From positions 1-20,820 of IMG/VR virus record IMGVR_UViG_3300045996_000589: DNA of 20,820 nt; one strand, written 5' to 3'. The DNA is from a virus. The notes under the pieces were generated by a model. It was not told the DNA's origin. It saw only the letters and a list, made by a program, of their open reading frames with translations, and searched no databases. The position numbers were made by a program, and so were the translations under genes. Below, piece after piece: positions 1 through 6,475 of this stretch (position 1 is the first letter of the stretch; each line of letters opens with the position of its first letter).

Positions 1-1
1 A

Positions 2-154
2 CTCGCAGGACTGGACCTGGACCCACTCGACCGTGCGCTTCTCGCCGAAAAGGTCGAACAGCCCGCGGACACGCTTCTCAAGGCCGAAATGATCGCTCGC
101 CGGATTCATGAACAGCGAGCTACTGGAAACACAGGCACAAATGATGACGGATAA
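2..154 (+). CDS. C-terminal end of an unidentified protein (partial)
   Basis: An open frame enters from the left edge and runs 50 codons to TAA at 152-154. The visible part is charged and helix-prone (it includes DPLDRALLAEKVEQPADTLL) and ends in a small polar tail. The codon use looks coding and the stop overlaps the start region of the next plus-strand gene, as expected within a compact operon. The start lies outside the window and the family is not recognised. Confidence 0.5.
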   Translation, partial: LAGLDLDPLDRALLAEKVEQPADTLLKAEMIARRIHEQRATGNTGTNDDG

Positions 155-329
155 AAAGGAACGTCAGGTATACAAAATTATGTTCGGTAGCCTCGGCATC
201 GCTTTTCTGCTGATAATGCTGTTCATCGCCGCGAGCGATTACACAGACGCGCGATGGTTGAGAGATCTACAAAAGATGGAAGCAGACAAAAGGATCAAAC
301 ATGAGTCTCATAAACAGGATCAAATATAA
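141..329 (+). CDS. Small single-TM membrane protein
   Basis: A 62-residue product with a charged N-terminus (MMTDKKERQVYK), one hydrophobic membrane segment (about GSLGIAFLLIMLFIAA) and a highly charged tail rich in K, D and E. I chose ATG 141 because it gives only a short overlap with the preceding partial gene and has a weak AGG 5 bases upstream. ATG 144 or ATG 108 (73 residues, no visible ribosome-binding site) are alternatives. The 3' end overlaps the ATP-grasp gene by 29 bases in another frame. This suggests the two are co-expressed, possibly with this protein placing the enzyme near the membrane, which is inference. No family is recognised. Confidence 0.6.
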   Translation: MMTDKKERQVYKIMFGSLGIAFLLIMLFIAASDYTDARWLRDLQKMEADKRIKHESHKQDQI

Positions 330-1179
330 GTTTATTCCCCGCACCCGACTCGGAGATCGATATCTCGCACGTGAAGCATTTATTAAGGCACACGGCAGAG
401 CACCATCGAAGAATGGTGGATTCAACGACATGATCTACTACATCAAAACGGGTGAAGAGATCATGCACCCGCTCCGGCACCGCATCACTGATAAGGAATT
501 CGTGAAGGAGTACGTCAAGGACAAAGTCGGCGATCAGTACAATGTACCGACGATTGCTATTCTCAGGTCAGTCGAAGAACTCACCCGGTATACATTCCCG
601 GTCGATTGCGTCATCAAACCTACGCACCTATCTGGTCAGGTGATTTTCCGCCGCGATGGAAGCAGTGTCGATATGGCGAGAATGGTCGATTGGATGCGGA
701 CCAATTATTACCGATGGACGCGCGAAGTGAATTACCGGGATCTAGCGCCGAAGATCATCGTGGAGCCCTATATTTTTGGCAGGAAAGGCGTTGAGGATTA
801 CAAAATCCACTGCGTCCAAGGTGAGGCTCGGTTAATGTGGATTGACATAGGTCGACAAACCGATCACCGCCGAAATATATACACCACCGATTGGCAGCAG
901 ATCGATGCAGCGATTGCTCACGAAACCGGGGAGCATCGGGATCGACCGGCAAACCTAGAGGAAATGCTGGATGTGGCTAGCGCGTTGGCCGCTGACCTGA
1001 ACTATATCCGCGTCGATTTGTATTCAGACGGCAAAAACGTGTTGGTCGGCGAGCTGACCAACTGCAGTGACGACGCGCGAGGGATCTGGTACCGAGGTGA
1101 AAAGGTATTTACTGAAACGATGTTCGGCAAGAGGGGCATCCGTGAAGTACTGGACCAGCCTTCACGGGTCGAGCATTAG
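301..1179 (+). CDS. TupA-like ATP-grasp family protein
   Basis: A 292-residue protein resembling the TupA-like ATP-grasp family (ATPgrasp_TupA), whose members are often found in polysaccharide and teichuronopeptide loci. These enzymes form amide or similar bonds through an acyl-phosphate. Family-like marks in order are the N-terminal segment around HGRAPSKNGGFND (31-43), TDKEFVKEYV (63-71), a presumed ATP-binding lysine K106 in VIKPTHLSGQ, E155 in IIVEPYIFG, DYKIHCVQGEARL (166-178), and a C-terminal metal-binding pair in YIRVDLY (D239) and VGELTN (E251). AAAGGATC precedes the ATG by about 5 bases. The gene faces the late operon tail to tail with only 2 bases between them. A role as a lysogenic-conversion (surface modification) gene is inferred from position and family. 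The substrate is unknown. Confidence 0.75.
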   Translation: MSLINRIKYKFIPRTRLGDRYLAREAFIKAHGRAPSKNGGFNDMIYYIKTGEEIMHPLRHRITDKEFVKEYVKDKVGDQYNVPTIAILRSVEELTRYTFPVDCVIKPTHLSGQVIFRRDGSSVDMARMVDWMRTNYYRWTREVNYRDLAPKIIVEPYIFGRKGVEDYKIHCVQGEARLMWIDIGRQTDHRRNIYTTDWQQIDAAIAHETGEHRDRPANLEEMLDVASALAADLNYIRVDLYSDGKNVLVGELTNCSDDARGIWYRGEKVFTETMFGKRGIREVLDQPSRVEH

Positions 1180-1181
1180 CG

Positions 1182-1379
1182 TTAGCCGCCCGCTCGTTGC
1201 CGATCCGCTTCGGCTCTAGCTGCTTGCCGGATAGCCTTTCCCAGCCCGCCGAGTTCATCGATTTCCGCATCCGTTACGTCTCTGTTTTCAGACTGGGATA
1301 CGAGCATCAGGCGCTGATAGGCTTGGAGCTGCTGCAGGCCCTGCATAATCAGCTGGGCGATAATCAATGAATTGCTCAT
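1182..1379 (-). CDS. Small helical protein downstream of the lysis genes
   Basis: A 65-residue product, probably all helical: a glutamine- and leucine-rich first half (LIMQGLQQLQAYQRLML) and an alanine/arginine-rich tail. Its ATG overlaps the stop of the lipoprotein gene by 4 bases (ATGA), so the two are translationally coupled. It is the last gene of the minus-strand operon and meets the ATP-grasp gene tail to tail. There is no signal peptide, no clear membrane segment and no recognised family. Confidence 0.65.
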   Translation of the reverse strand: MSNSLIIAQLIMQGLQQLQAYQRLMLVSQSENRDVTDAEIDELGGLGKAIRQAARAEADRQRAGG

Positions 1380-1708
1380 TTGCGGCGCTCCAGTTCGGCG
1401 GTAAGGGCTGTAATGACATCCAGGACGAGCGTAAGCCTGTCCTGGGCATCCGCTGGGCTGGTGGGATAGATGGATCTGGCGAGATCAATGCCTCGCTGTG
1501 CGTCTTCCGTTCGGTCTATGTAGCGATCCGATTCGGCAGGCGTTATTTTGCGTGCTTGCAGAAGCGTGAGTACCGTTTGGCTTGCGGCATTGACGCTGGC
1601 CGTCGCTGCCGCGGCTCTTTGGTTGAACGTTTTTGGCGTCGGCACGCCGAGGGATGCGCAGCCGATCAGCAGCAGCGCGAGCAGAGGGGCAAGGGATAGC
1701 TTAAGCAT
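1376..1708 (-). CDS. Small lipoprotein of the lysis region
   Basis: A 110-residue protein with a bacterial lipoprotein signal: MLK, a hydrophobic run (LSLAPLLALLLIG) and a lipobox LLIG-C with the acylated cysteine at position 17. The mature part is alanine-rich and helical, with conserved-looking segments around PTPKTFNQRAAAA and TPAESDRYIDRTEDA. It should be anchored to a membrane and face the periplasm. A GGAG about 10 bases upstream provides the ribosome-binding site. The position after endolysin and holin suggests a lysis role, for example the outer-membrane spanin, but the proline-rich linker common in Rz1 proteins is not evident. The lipoprotein call is firm; a spanin function is only a possibility. 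Confidence 0.75.
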   Translation of the reverse strand: MLKLSLAPLLALLLIGCASLGVPTPKTFNQRAAAATASVNAASQTVLTLLQARKITPAESDRYIDRTEDAQRGIDLARSIYPTSPADAQDRLTLVLDVITALTAELERRK

Positions 1709-1820
1709 TGGGCTTGGTCTCCTGTAGATCAGTTTGCGGGATCGTTGTGGCGCTCACAGAGGTGGTGACGCGCGTATTGGGTTCCGGCGTCTCTTGGGTG
1801 CGAGTGCGGTTGAACCAAAA
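1701..1820 (-). pseudogene. Orphan C-terminal tail of a second holin gene
   Basis: Reading the minus strand from 1820 to TAA at 1701-1703 gives 39 residues starting FWFNRTRTQETPEPNTRVTT. They align without gaps with residues of the intact holin starting FLYLRARVDGVPDPATTTIK: both have F-x-[FY]-x-R-x-R, then P-[DE]-P, then a threonine-rich tail. The frame is open upstream only into the antisense of the HNH gene, with no credible start codon or membrane segment. Its stop overlaps the lipoprotein ATG by 8 bases, which is the kind of junction a functional upstream gene would have. I read it as the leftover 3' end of a related holin gene separated from its 5' part by the HNH gene. Confidence 0.55.
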
Positions 1821-1840
1821 TGCCTTAGTTTTCGGATATT
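1810..1840 (+). promoter_or_regulatory. Possible promoter for the HNH endonuclease gene
   Basis: TTGAAC at 1810-1815 and GATATT at 1835-1840 are separated by 19 bases, each with four of six consensus positions. The predicted start of transcription would fall at or just before the ATG at 1850, which fits the lack of a visible ribosome-binding site for that gene. This is a weak match only. Confidence 0.2.
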
Positions 1841-1849
1841 CTTGCACCC

Positions 1850-2386
1850 ATGGGAAGAAAAATAGAACGCATATGCAAGCACTGTGGCACCAAGTTTTTG
1901 GCGATCGTCAGCCAAGTGAACTTAGGCTTCGCAAAATTCTGCACTAAGTCGTGCCAAGTCAAAGAGCAACATAGGAACAGAACAAATAAAGCCGCCCGCA
2001 AAGCGGACAAGCATCACAACTGGAAGGGCGGCAGCACAGTCGACACAAAAGGATACCTACGCAGGCGATACGAATCGCATCCCAAAGTGTTCGTCATCGG
2101 CATGTATCGGCACGAGCATGTGACCGTGTGCGAAAACATTCTCGGCCGTTTTCTTCTGCCCAACGAGGTGGTTCACCACAAGGACGAGGTTCGCACTAAC
2201 AATCACCCAACTAACCTTTGTGTAATGACCAGGGGTGCGCACACAGCGCTTCACTGGAAGCTCCGGCGACTAAAGCGTGCCGGCCTCATTGAGGATTATC
2301 AGAATTTAGCTGCCGCAGTTCCGAGCGTGCTGGAACACTCTCCTGCTTCACCGAAGGTAGAGTCTCCGTCTCGGTCGTCTGCTTGA
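1850..2386 (+). CDS. HNH homing endonuclease
   Basis: A 178-residue free-standing HNH endonuclease. The N-terminus has a zinc-knuckle pattern (C9, C12, C31, C35). The middle has an HNH_3-like core: RHEHVTVCENILGRFLLP followed by EVVHHKDEVRTNNHPTNL, with the histidine pair H109-H110, asparagines N118 and N122, and H131/H135 in RGAHTALH. Such enzymes cut DNA at or near their insertion site and spread with their own gene. It lies on the strand opposite to the lysis genes, and its last 34 codons are antisense to the 3' end of the holin gene. No ribosome-binding site is visible upstream of the ATG. There is no sign of a group I intron or intein around it. The family call is firm; homing activity is inferred. 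Confidence 0.85.
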   Translation: MGRKIERICKHCGTKFLAIVSQVNLGFAKFCTKSCQVKEQHRNRTNKAARKADKHHNWKGGSTVDTKGYLRRRYESHPKVFVIGMYRHEHVTVCENILGRFLLPNEVVHHKDEVRTNNHPTNLCVMTRGAHTALHWKLRRLKRAGLIEDYQNLAAAVPSVLEHSPASPKVESPSRSSA

Positions 2387-2633
2387 TCGTCGTAGTTGCT
2401 GGATCTGGTACACCATCCACGCGCGCTCTCAGATAGAGAAATGCAAACAACAGCCCAAGAGCACCGCTCAGGCCAATGGCCAGGGTTTTACCCAGCTCAA
2501 TGAGGTTGTCAGGAATGCTCGGCTTGCCAATGAATAGCAGACAGAGGAAACCGAAGTATCCAATGATGAAGATCACCGCGATGGTGAACTGAAGGTATGC
2601 GGTGATGTAGCTCAAAGGCGCTCGTGATTTCAT
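2286..2633 (-). CDS. Holin, two transmembrane segments
   Basis: A 115-residue membrane protein with two hydrophobic segments (about ITAYLQFTIAVIFIIGYFGF and TLAIGLSGALGLLFAFLYL) and a polar threonine/glutamate-rich C-terminal tail. I chose the ATG at 2633 because AGAGGGA lies 6 bases upstream and the start overlaps the endolysin stop as ATGA; an upstream ATG at 2651 has no such site. Size, topology and position directly after the endolysin gene indicate a holin, which forms inner-membrane lesions so that the cytoplasmic lysozyme reaches the cell wall. The distal part of the tail is antisense to the HNH gene and may have been acquired or altered with that insertion. Confidence 0.75.
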   Translation of the reverse strand: MKSRAPLSYITAYLQFTIAVIFIIGYFGFLCLLFIGKPSIPDNLIELGKTLAIGLSGALGLLFAFLYLRARVDGVPDPATTTIKQTTETETLPSVKQESVPARSELRQLNSDNPQ

Positions 2634-3046
2634 AGCAATCCCTCTGGCCACTTGCCGGTTTTTATCATCCCGACAATTCGCGGTCCGCGACGGGTGACTT
2701 GGCGATACCAGAGAGAATCCATGAGTTCGTCGCCAGCCACGTCAAACGCATTCACTTTCATGGCAGAGGCGAAATTAACAAAGTGCGCGATCTTATTTCC
2801 CAGGTTGAAGCACAAATCGATCACGGCTGCTTGTCGAATTTCATCCAAGGAGCTGAACCATGGGAACTGCTCTGCAAGCGCAGTCGCCCTTCGGATATCG
2901 CTCTCTAGAAGATAAACAACCTCATCGTGAGATAGGCCAACATCCGTCAGATTGCGACCTACCCCTATGGTCAGCTTGCCAACCGTATCGACGTATGGCT
3001 TGTAGCTCACACCCTCATGGTCAATCAGAAGATCGCGGAGATTCAT
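2630..3046 (-). CDS. Endolysin, T4-type lysozyme (glycoside hydrolase 24)
   Basis: A 138-residue phage lysozyme that hydrolyses the glycan bond between N-acetylmuramic acid and N-acetylglucosamine. The catalytic triad of T4 lysozyme is present at the same numbers: E11 (DHEGVSYKPY), D20 and T26 (VDTVGKLTIGVGRN). The family motif CFNLG follows the middle region, and the C-terminus carries the typical RRGPRI segment. There is no signal peptide or signal-anchor segment, so it should accumulate in the cytoplasm and depend on the holin. Its start overlaps the upstream gene by 4 bases and its stop overlaps the holin start by 4 bases, so the cassette is translationally coupled. Confidence 0.93.
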   Translation of the reverse strand: MNLRDLLIDHEGVSYKPYVDTVGKLTIGVGRNLTDVGLSHDEVVYLLESDIRRATALAEQFPWFSSLDEIRQAAVIDLCFNLGNKIAHFVNFASAMKVNAFDVAGDELMDSLWYRQVTRRGPRIVGMIKTGKWPEGLL

Positions 3047-3372
3047 TTAGGCGGACGCTCCAGCATCTTGCGAATAAAGGCGATAATCTCGGTGTGCCAC
3101 TCAGCTAGCCTGTGAGTAACGCTGTCCAAGATTTCGTGGCGCATATCGCGAAGTTTGGCGACTTCGGCCTCTAGCGTTTCCATCTTGGTTTCTTGGCGAA
3201 CGATGCGCTCATGCATTCTGTTATCGTCCTTGATGTGCTGGGCAAAATGCGCTTCATTGCTATCGGTACGAGCGTCCTGTCGATCATCACGCGCGCGGCT
3301 AGTGAGATAGATAACCCCGATCAGACTGCATACGATGGAAATCGAAAGGCCAATGATCCATTCAATGCTCAT
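3043..3372 (-). CDS. Single-TM coiled-coil protein, possible inner-membrane spanin
   Basis: A 109-residue protein with an N-terminal membrane anchor (MSIEWIIGLSISIVCSLIGV) followed by a long charged helix with a heptad-like stretch (about ETKMETLEAEVAKLRDMRHE). This is the architecture of an i-spanin (Rz-like) or of small XhlA-type lysis accessory proteins. The stop overlaps the endolysin ATG by 4 bases, supporting a lysis role. I cannot assign it to a family; the architecture is seen and the function inferred. Confidence 0.65.
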   Translation of the reverse strand: MSIEWIIGLSISIVCSLIGVIYLTSRARDDRQDARTDSNEAHFAQHIKDDNRMHERIVRQETKMETLEAEVAKLRDMRHEILDSVTHRLAEWHTEIIAFIRKMLERPPK

Positions 3373-3387
3373 TGCGTTTAGTGATCA

Positions 3388-3558
3388 TCAATCCTCGTGA
3401 TCAGCTTCCAGGCGCTTGTATGCCTTGCGAACCAACTCACCGACCTGCTGTGGCGTTGAGCCATGCGGCACGGGTAGTTCGTATTCGTATGACGCTTCCG
3501 CCAGAAGCGCATCCGCCATTGCTGAGCGCTTGAGGATAATAGTGATATGAGACATCAT
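3388..3558 (-). CDS. Small conserved-looking protein, 56 residues
   Basis: A short gene with a good AGGAGAG ribosome-binding site just before ATGATG at 3558-3553 and a TGA at 3390-3388. The product has a helical first half (RSAMADALLAEASYEYE), a PHGSTPQQVGE turn and a basic helix (LVRKAYKRLEADHED). It is soluble, without a signal peptide. It fills the otherwise empty space between two membrane-protein genes in the same orientation. No family is recognised. Confidence 0.6.
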   Translation of the reverse strand: MMSHITIILKRSAMADALLAEASYEYELPVPHGSTPQQVGELVRKAYKRLEADHED

Positions 3559-3563
3559 CTCTC

Positions 3564-3989
3564 CTAGTGATCGGAAATCGGGATACCTTTCTTCGCAAGC
3601 TCAACTTTCAAATCGTTCCAGCGCTCTTGAGTGACGCGATTCTCGCGCTCCACGATTGAAAACTTGTCCGACAGCTCCGCGAAGCGCGCATTCGCTTGAT
3701 CGCGCATGTCCTCTGCGCGCTTCTCGGCGGCATCCGCTCTGTCATGTGCCGACTTCGAAATAAGCAACGCCGTAACCGATGCGGCAATTGCCAGAGACAT
3801 GATTGCCACTACCCATGCGGCGACCTTACCGACGCTTTTGTCGATAGTCAGCGTCAGGCTGATAGGCCCTTTCTGCTCGCTCAAGAGTGGTAACGCGACT
3901 ATCGAGTCCCCTGAGTTCTGTGTCGTGCCTGGAGTCTGCGTTGTCGTGCCGGGCGTCTGAGGATTCGAATCTTGTGACGTCTCGGTCAT
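3564..3989 (-). CDS. Membrane protein with internal TM and coiled-coil tail
   Basis: A 141-residue protein with three parts: a low-complexity Thr/Pro/Gln N-terminus (SQDSNPQTPGTTTQTPGTT), one membrane segment around residues 55-80 (VAAWVVAIMSLAIAASVTAL) and an alanine/glutamate/arginine-rich coiled coil. GGGGGAA lies 6 bases upstream of the ATG. The first 164 bases overlap the 3' part of the preceding gene in a different frame. The repetitive N-terminus is what one would expect of sequence constrained by, or created over, another reading frame. Its role is unknown; the position between tailspike and endolysin suggests lysis or membrane attachment. Confidence 0.65.
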   Translation of the reverse strand: MTETSQDSNPQTPGTTTQTPGTTQNSGDSIVALPLLSEQKGPISLTLTIDKSVGKVAAWVVAIMSLAIAASVTALLISKSAHDRADAAEKRAEDMRDQANARFAELSDKFSIVERENRVTQERWNDLKVELAKKGIPISDH

Positions 3990-4197
3990 TTTGTTTCCCC
4001 CGCTCGCTGAGTGTTACTTGTAGCGCGGTGATCGACCCGGCCATGGTCCAGGTCACACCGATCAGCGCCACTATGCCAGCCAAGCTGAGCGCCTGCAGCA
4101 ATTGCATGATCCATTGAGTTCCGCCATTACTGTTGCCGCTCGTTGCGTTCACTGAGGCCCCATAGAGTTCACAATCGGGGGGTGGCGGTTTGTCCAT
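3826..4197 (-). CDS. Single-TM coiled-coil protein following the tailspike
   Basis: A 123-residue product when started at ATG 4197, which lies 16 bases after the tailspike stop. An in-frame ATG at 4266 would begin inside the tailspike gene and is less likely. The N-terminus is polar (MDKPPPPDCELYG), followed by one membrane segment (LLQALSLAGIVALIGVTW) and a charged coiled coil (HDTELRGLDSRVTTLERAE). Its 3' half overlaps the next gene by 164 bases in another frame. The architecture resembles the two other membrane proteins of this region. No family is recognised. The ribosome-binding site is weak (AAAGAG), which suggests coupling to tailspike translation. Confidence 0.6.
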   Translation of the reverse strand: MDKPPPPDCELYGASVNATSGNSNGGTQWIMQLLQALSLAGIVALIGVTWTMAGSITALQVTLSERGKQNDRDVTRFESSDARHDNADSRHDTELRGLDSRVTTLERAERAYQPDADYRQKRR

Positions 4198-4213
4198 CAC
4201 TCTTTGTTCGGGA

Positions 4214-6280
4214 TTAAAAGAGCTTGGTGCCAGAAAGATCAGTCCCAGCAAACACGGTGTCGCCATCTGACCCGGAGTTCGTCACCATGTTGTCCCCGCC
4301 GGTCGCGTACGATCCACCGGCAACCGTCTGTATTCCGCCTTTACAGTTATCGATCTGATTCGCGGATATCAATGTGTTGGTGCCTGCCGAACGCACACCC
4401 CGACCACTGGCCTGGCTAAATCCTCGGACCCTGTTTGACACAACCTGAGTGCCATCAGCCGTTGATGCGATTGCTATGCCATAGCTACCGCCAGTTGATC
4501 CAGTACCGTCTGCCTCAACATCGTTGCACACGATTTGGCAATTATCCGCTTCGACGCTGACGGTAGGGTCTGTTGTCCCTTTCATACGCAGAGTGACACC
4601 CTTGCACGAGGCCCCATCCGCTCCAGTGGCGAGAATGACTTTGTTCGCAGCGCCCCCGCTGACCTTCGCGCCTTTTAAGTTGGCGACCTCAATGGTGCCA
4701 TCGACGTCACAGCCATCGATTTCAAGCGATACTGAAGTGCTAGCTAGCCCCGCGCACAGAATCGATCTATCCGTCGCACCGCGACCGCAGATTGATACTC
4801 GTTGGCCAGTTACCGCTGGGTATGCCTTAAAATTCTGTGCGAATCCCGTGACGGTTGCGCGTATTTCCCCTGGATAGAACGATCCGTCCACACCAGGCTC
4901 AATGTTGATGCCCGCATTTGGGTTAGTGCCAGTCTCATCAATGACGTGAGCCCCTAAGATATGGACCTCAGTTCCAAGCGCCACCCCGTTTAAGTGGATG
5001 CCGTTGCCGATATTTGAATAAGCACGGTACGTGCCTCCGCTAATCTTGATGCGACCGGCGCCGTCCGTGATACGAAGCACCCCGCCTAAATTGGTATTGC
5101 CGTGTGCTCCGCGCACATCAACGCCGTGAAGTTCGGCAGTCTCGGTAACGTTCGTGAGCAGAATCCCACCGGAGAATTCATCGCCGTTAGTAATCCAGTA
5201 TTTCCCTCCCCAGAAATAGACTCGCTTCGCATATCGAATAGAGGGGTAAACTGCCGCGACACAATCCCGAAGCACCACCAAGTCACTGCTATTTCCAGCT
5301 CCGTCCGTATTCGTGTGAATGTAGTACGTACCGCCACTGTCTTTCTGCACGAATCCATCCACAATCACGGATAGGCATGCCTGGTAGTAGCCAACGACAC
5401 CATTTCCATCCGTTAGCGTGTTGTCGGCCGAACCACCTGTAATACGCACCTGACGAACCCATTTGGCCTGCGCCATTCCTGACATGCCATCAATGTGAAC
5501 ATTATTCAGGGTGACCGATTTTCCCCAGGTTCCGTATGCGCTGCCCGCTGCACCTACTACGTAACCGTACAGCTCACTGTCGCCGCCAACAGTGCGCGTT
5601 CCAATAACATTCAGATTTTCAATCGTGATGCCACCAGTTCCGCAGCTGAACAAGTTCTGGTTTGCGCTGGGTACTGCAAACTTTATCGTCGCGCCATTGC
5701 CGCGAATGGTAAGTCGCTTATTTCCCGTCGAGAGCTGGGCGGTAAGGTAATAGAATTCGTTAGCTGCTGTTTGTGGCAACTCAATGCACCCACCATCAGG
5801 CGCGACAGAAATGGCGTCTTGGAAAGCTGTTTGACTGGATGTCGATCCTGAGGTTGCTACCGCACCGTAGCGGCGCACGTTGCCGTAGTCAGTGACATCG
5901 ACGGTAAAATCGACTGGATCAACCGCATTGAATTCCTCCGCATCAGTGCGCTTGTACGAGTCACTATCAGCTAAATATTCATTGAACCTGGATTGCGACA
6001 AGGCCGCTTGGAGAAGCGGATCAACCGTCCCACCTGGAAGCGTCACATCATCTGCAGTAGTTTCGATTTTCTTGTATGTGACTACAGGATCAAGATAAAT
6101 TGGCGGGTAGAACCCCGCAGAATTCGACCGAACCGGCTGCGTGTGCTCGTTTTCCAGCTCTGCATCAATGTAAACTGGTGCCGGATCGCTAGTCCCTGTG
6201 ACATAAAACGCCAGCTTAGCGTTGACCACGGGATCGCCATTGCTATCAACAGCGCGAGATCTTCCGGGGTAATACAGCAT
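4214..6280 (-). CDS. Tailspike protein with right-handed beta-helix
   Basis: A 688-residue receptor-binding protein. Residues 1 to about 80 match the virion-attachment module common in tailspikes: GDPVVNAKLAFYVTGTSDPA, then PVRSNSAGFYPPIYLDP and a following TYKK. After a linker the pectate-lyase-like entry motif appears (DYGNVRRYGAVATSGSTSSQ), then a long run of short beta-strand repeats typical of a right-handed parallel beta-helix (for example ITIENLNVIGTRTV). Such spikes bind and usually cleave surface polysaccharide such as O-antigen or capsule. GAGGTC lies about 6 bases upstream of the ATG. A terminator-like hairpin is only about 24 bases upstream, so its level may be set separately from the ejection genes. 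The polysaccharide target cannot be read from sequence. Confidence 0.88.
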   Translation of the reverse strand: MLYYPGRSRAVDSNGDPVVNAKLAFYVTGTSDPAPVYIDAELENEHTQPVRSNSAGFYPPIYLDPVVTYKKIETTADDVTLPGGTVDPLLQAALSQSRFNEYLADSDSYKRTDAEEFNAVDPVDFTVDVTDYGNVRRYGAVATSGSTSSQTAFQDAISVAPDGGCIELPQTAANEFYYLTAQLSTGNKRLTIRGNGATIKFAVPSANQNLFSCGTGGITIENLNVIGTRTVGGDSELYGYVVGAAGSAYGTWGKSVTLNNVHIDGMSGMAQAKWVRQVRITGGSADNTLTDGNGVVGYYQACLSVIVDGFVQKDSGGTYYIHTNTDGAGNSSDLVVLRDCVAAVYPSIRYAKRVYFWGGKYWITNGDEFSGGILLTNVTETAELHGVDVRGAHGNTNLGGVLRITDGAGRIKISGGTYRAYSNIGNGIHLNGVALGTEVHILGAHVIDETGTNPNAGINIEPGVDGSFYPGEIRATVTGFAQNFKAYPAVTGQRVSICGRGATDRSILCAGLASTSVSLEIDGCDVDGTIEVANLKGAKVSGGAANKVILATGADGASCKGVTLRMKGTTDPTVSVEADNCQIVCNDVEADGTGSTGGSYGIAIASTADGTQVVSNRVRGFSQASGRGVRSAGTNTLISANQIDNCKGGIQTVAGGSYATGGDNMVTNSGSDGDTVFAGTDLSGTKLF

Positions 6281-6303
6281 TAATGGACCTCAAAAACGAG
6301 AAA

Positions 6304-6321
6304 ACCCGCTCGGAGGCGGGT
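6304..6321 (-). terminator. Terminator-like hairpin before the tailspike gene
   Basis: A 6-bp GC-rich stem (ACCCGC/GCGGGT, one terminal A-T pair) with a 6-base loop. On the minus strand the stem is followed by TTTT and, after CTCG, a second run TTTTT. It lies between the last ejection-protein gene and the tailspike, so it would reduce readthrough or protect the 3' end of the upstream transcript. On the plus strand the same hairpin covers the GGAGG that precedes the small gene at 6326. Confidence 0.6.
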
Positions 6322-6325
6322 CTTA

Positions 6326-6475
6326 ATGTCTAACTCAGTTGGCTGGGCAATGGCCTTACGGCCGATTGTCCTTGTCGTCGTACTCTGCGCCGTTTATCCC
6401 GCTCGGCTCGCGGTTCAGCGGTGGATGAAATCAGGGAGACTTAAATCACTCTTGTTGCGTCGCATAAGCAACTGA
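6326..6475 (+). CDS. Small membrane protein encoded antisense to the late operon
   Basis: A 49-residue frame with GGAGG (6312-6316) placed 9 bases before its ATG. The product starts MSNSVGWAMALRP, has one strongly hydrophobic stretch (IVLVVVLCAVYPARLAV) and ends in a basic amphipathic tail (KSGRLKSLLLRRISN), giving a clear positive-inside membrane topology. It fills the only sizeable gap (165 bases) between the ejection and tailspike genes and overlaps the ejection gene 3' end by 30 bases tail to tail. No minus-strand ORF competes for the gap. No family is identified. Exclusion or lysis-modulating roles are conceivable but not shown. Confidence 0.6.
   Translation: MSNSVGWAMALRPIVLVVVLCAVYPARLAVQRWMKSGRLKSLLLRRISN

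Noticed and set aside
3564-3989. Frameshift between the two overlapping membrane-protein genes
   Set aside because: Each frame has its own membrane segment, coiled coil and start, so two complete overlapping genes explain the region better than one broken gene.
6348-6367. Second small inverted repeat (GGCC/GGCC) near the tailspike
   Set aside because: The stem is short with a bulge, no T-run follows on either strand, and it lies inside the small membrane-protein gene.
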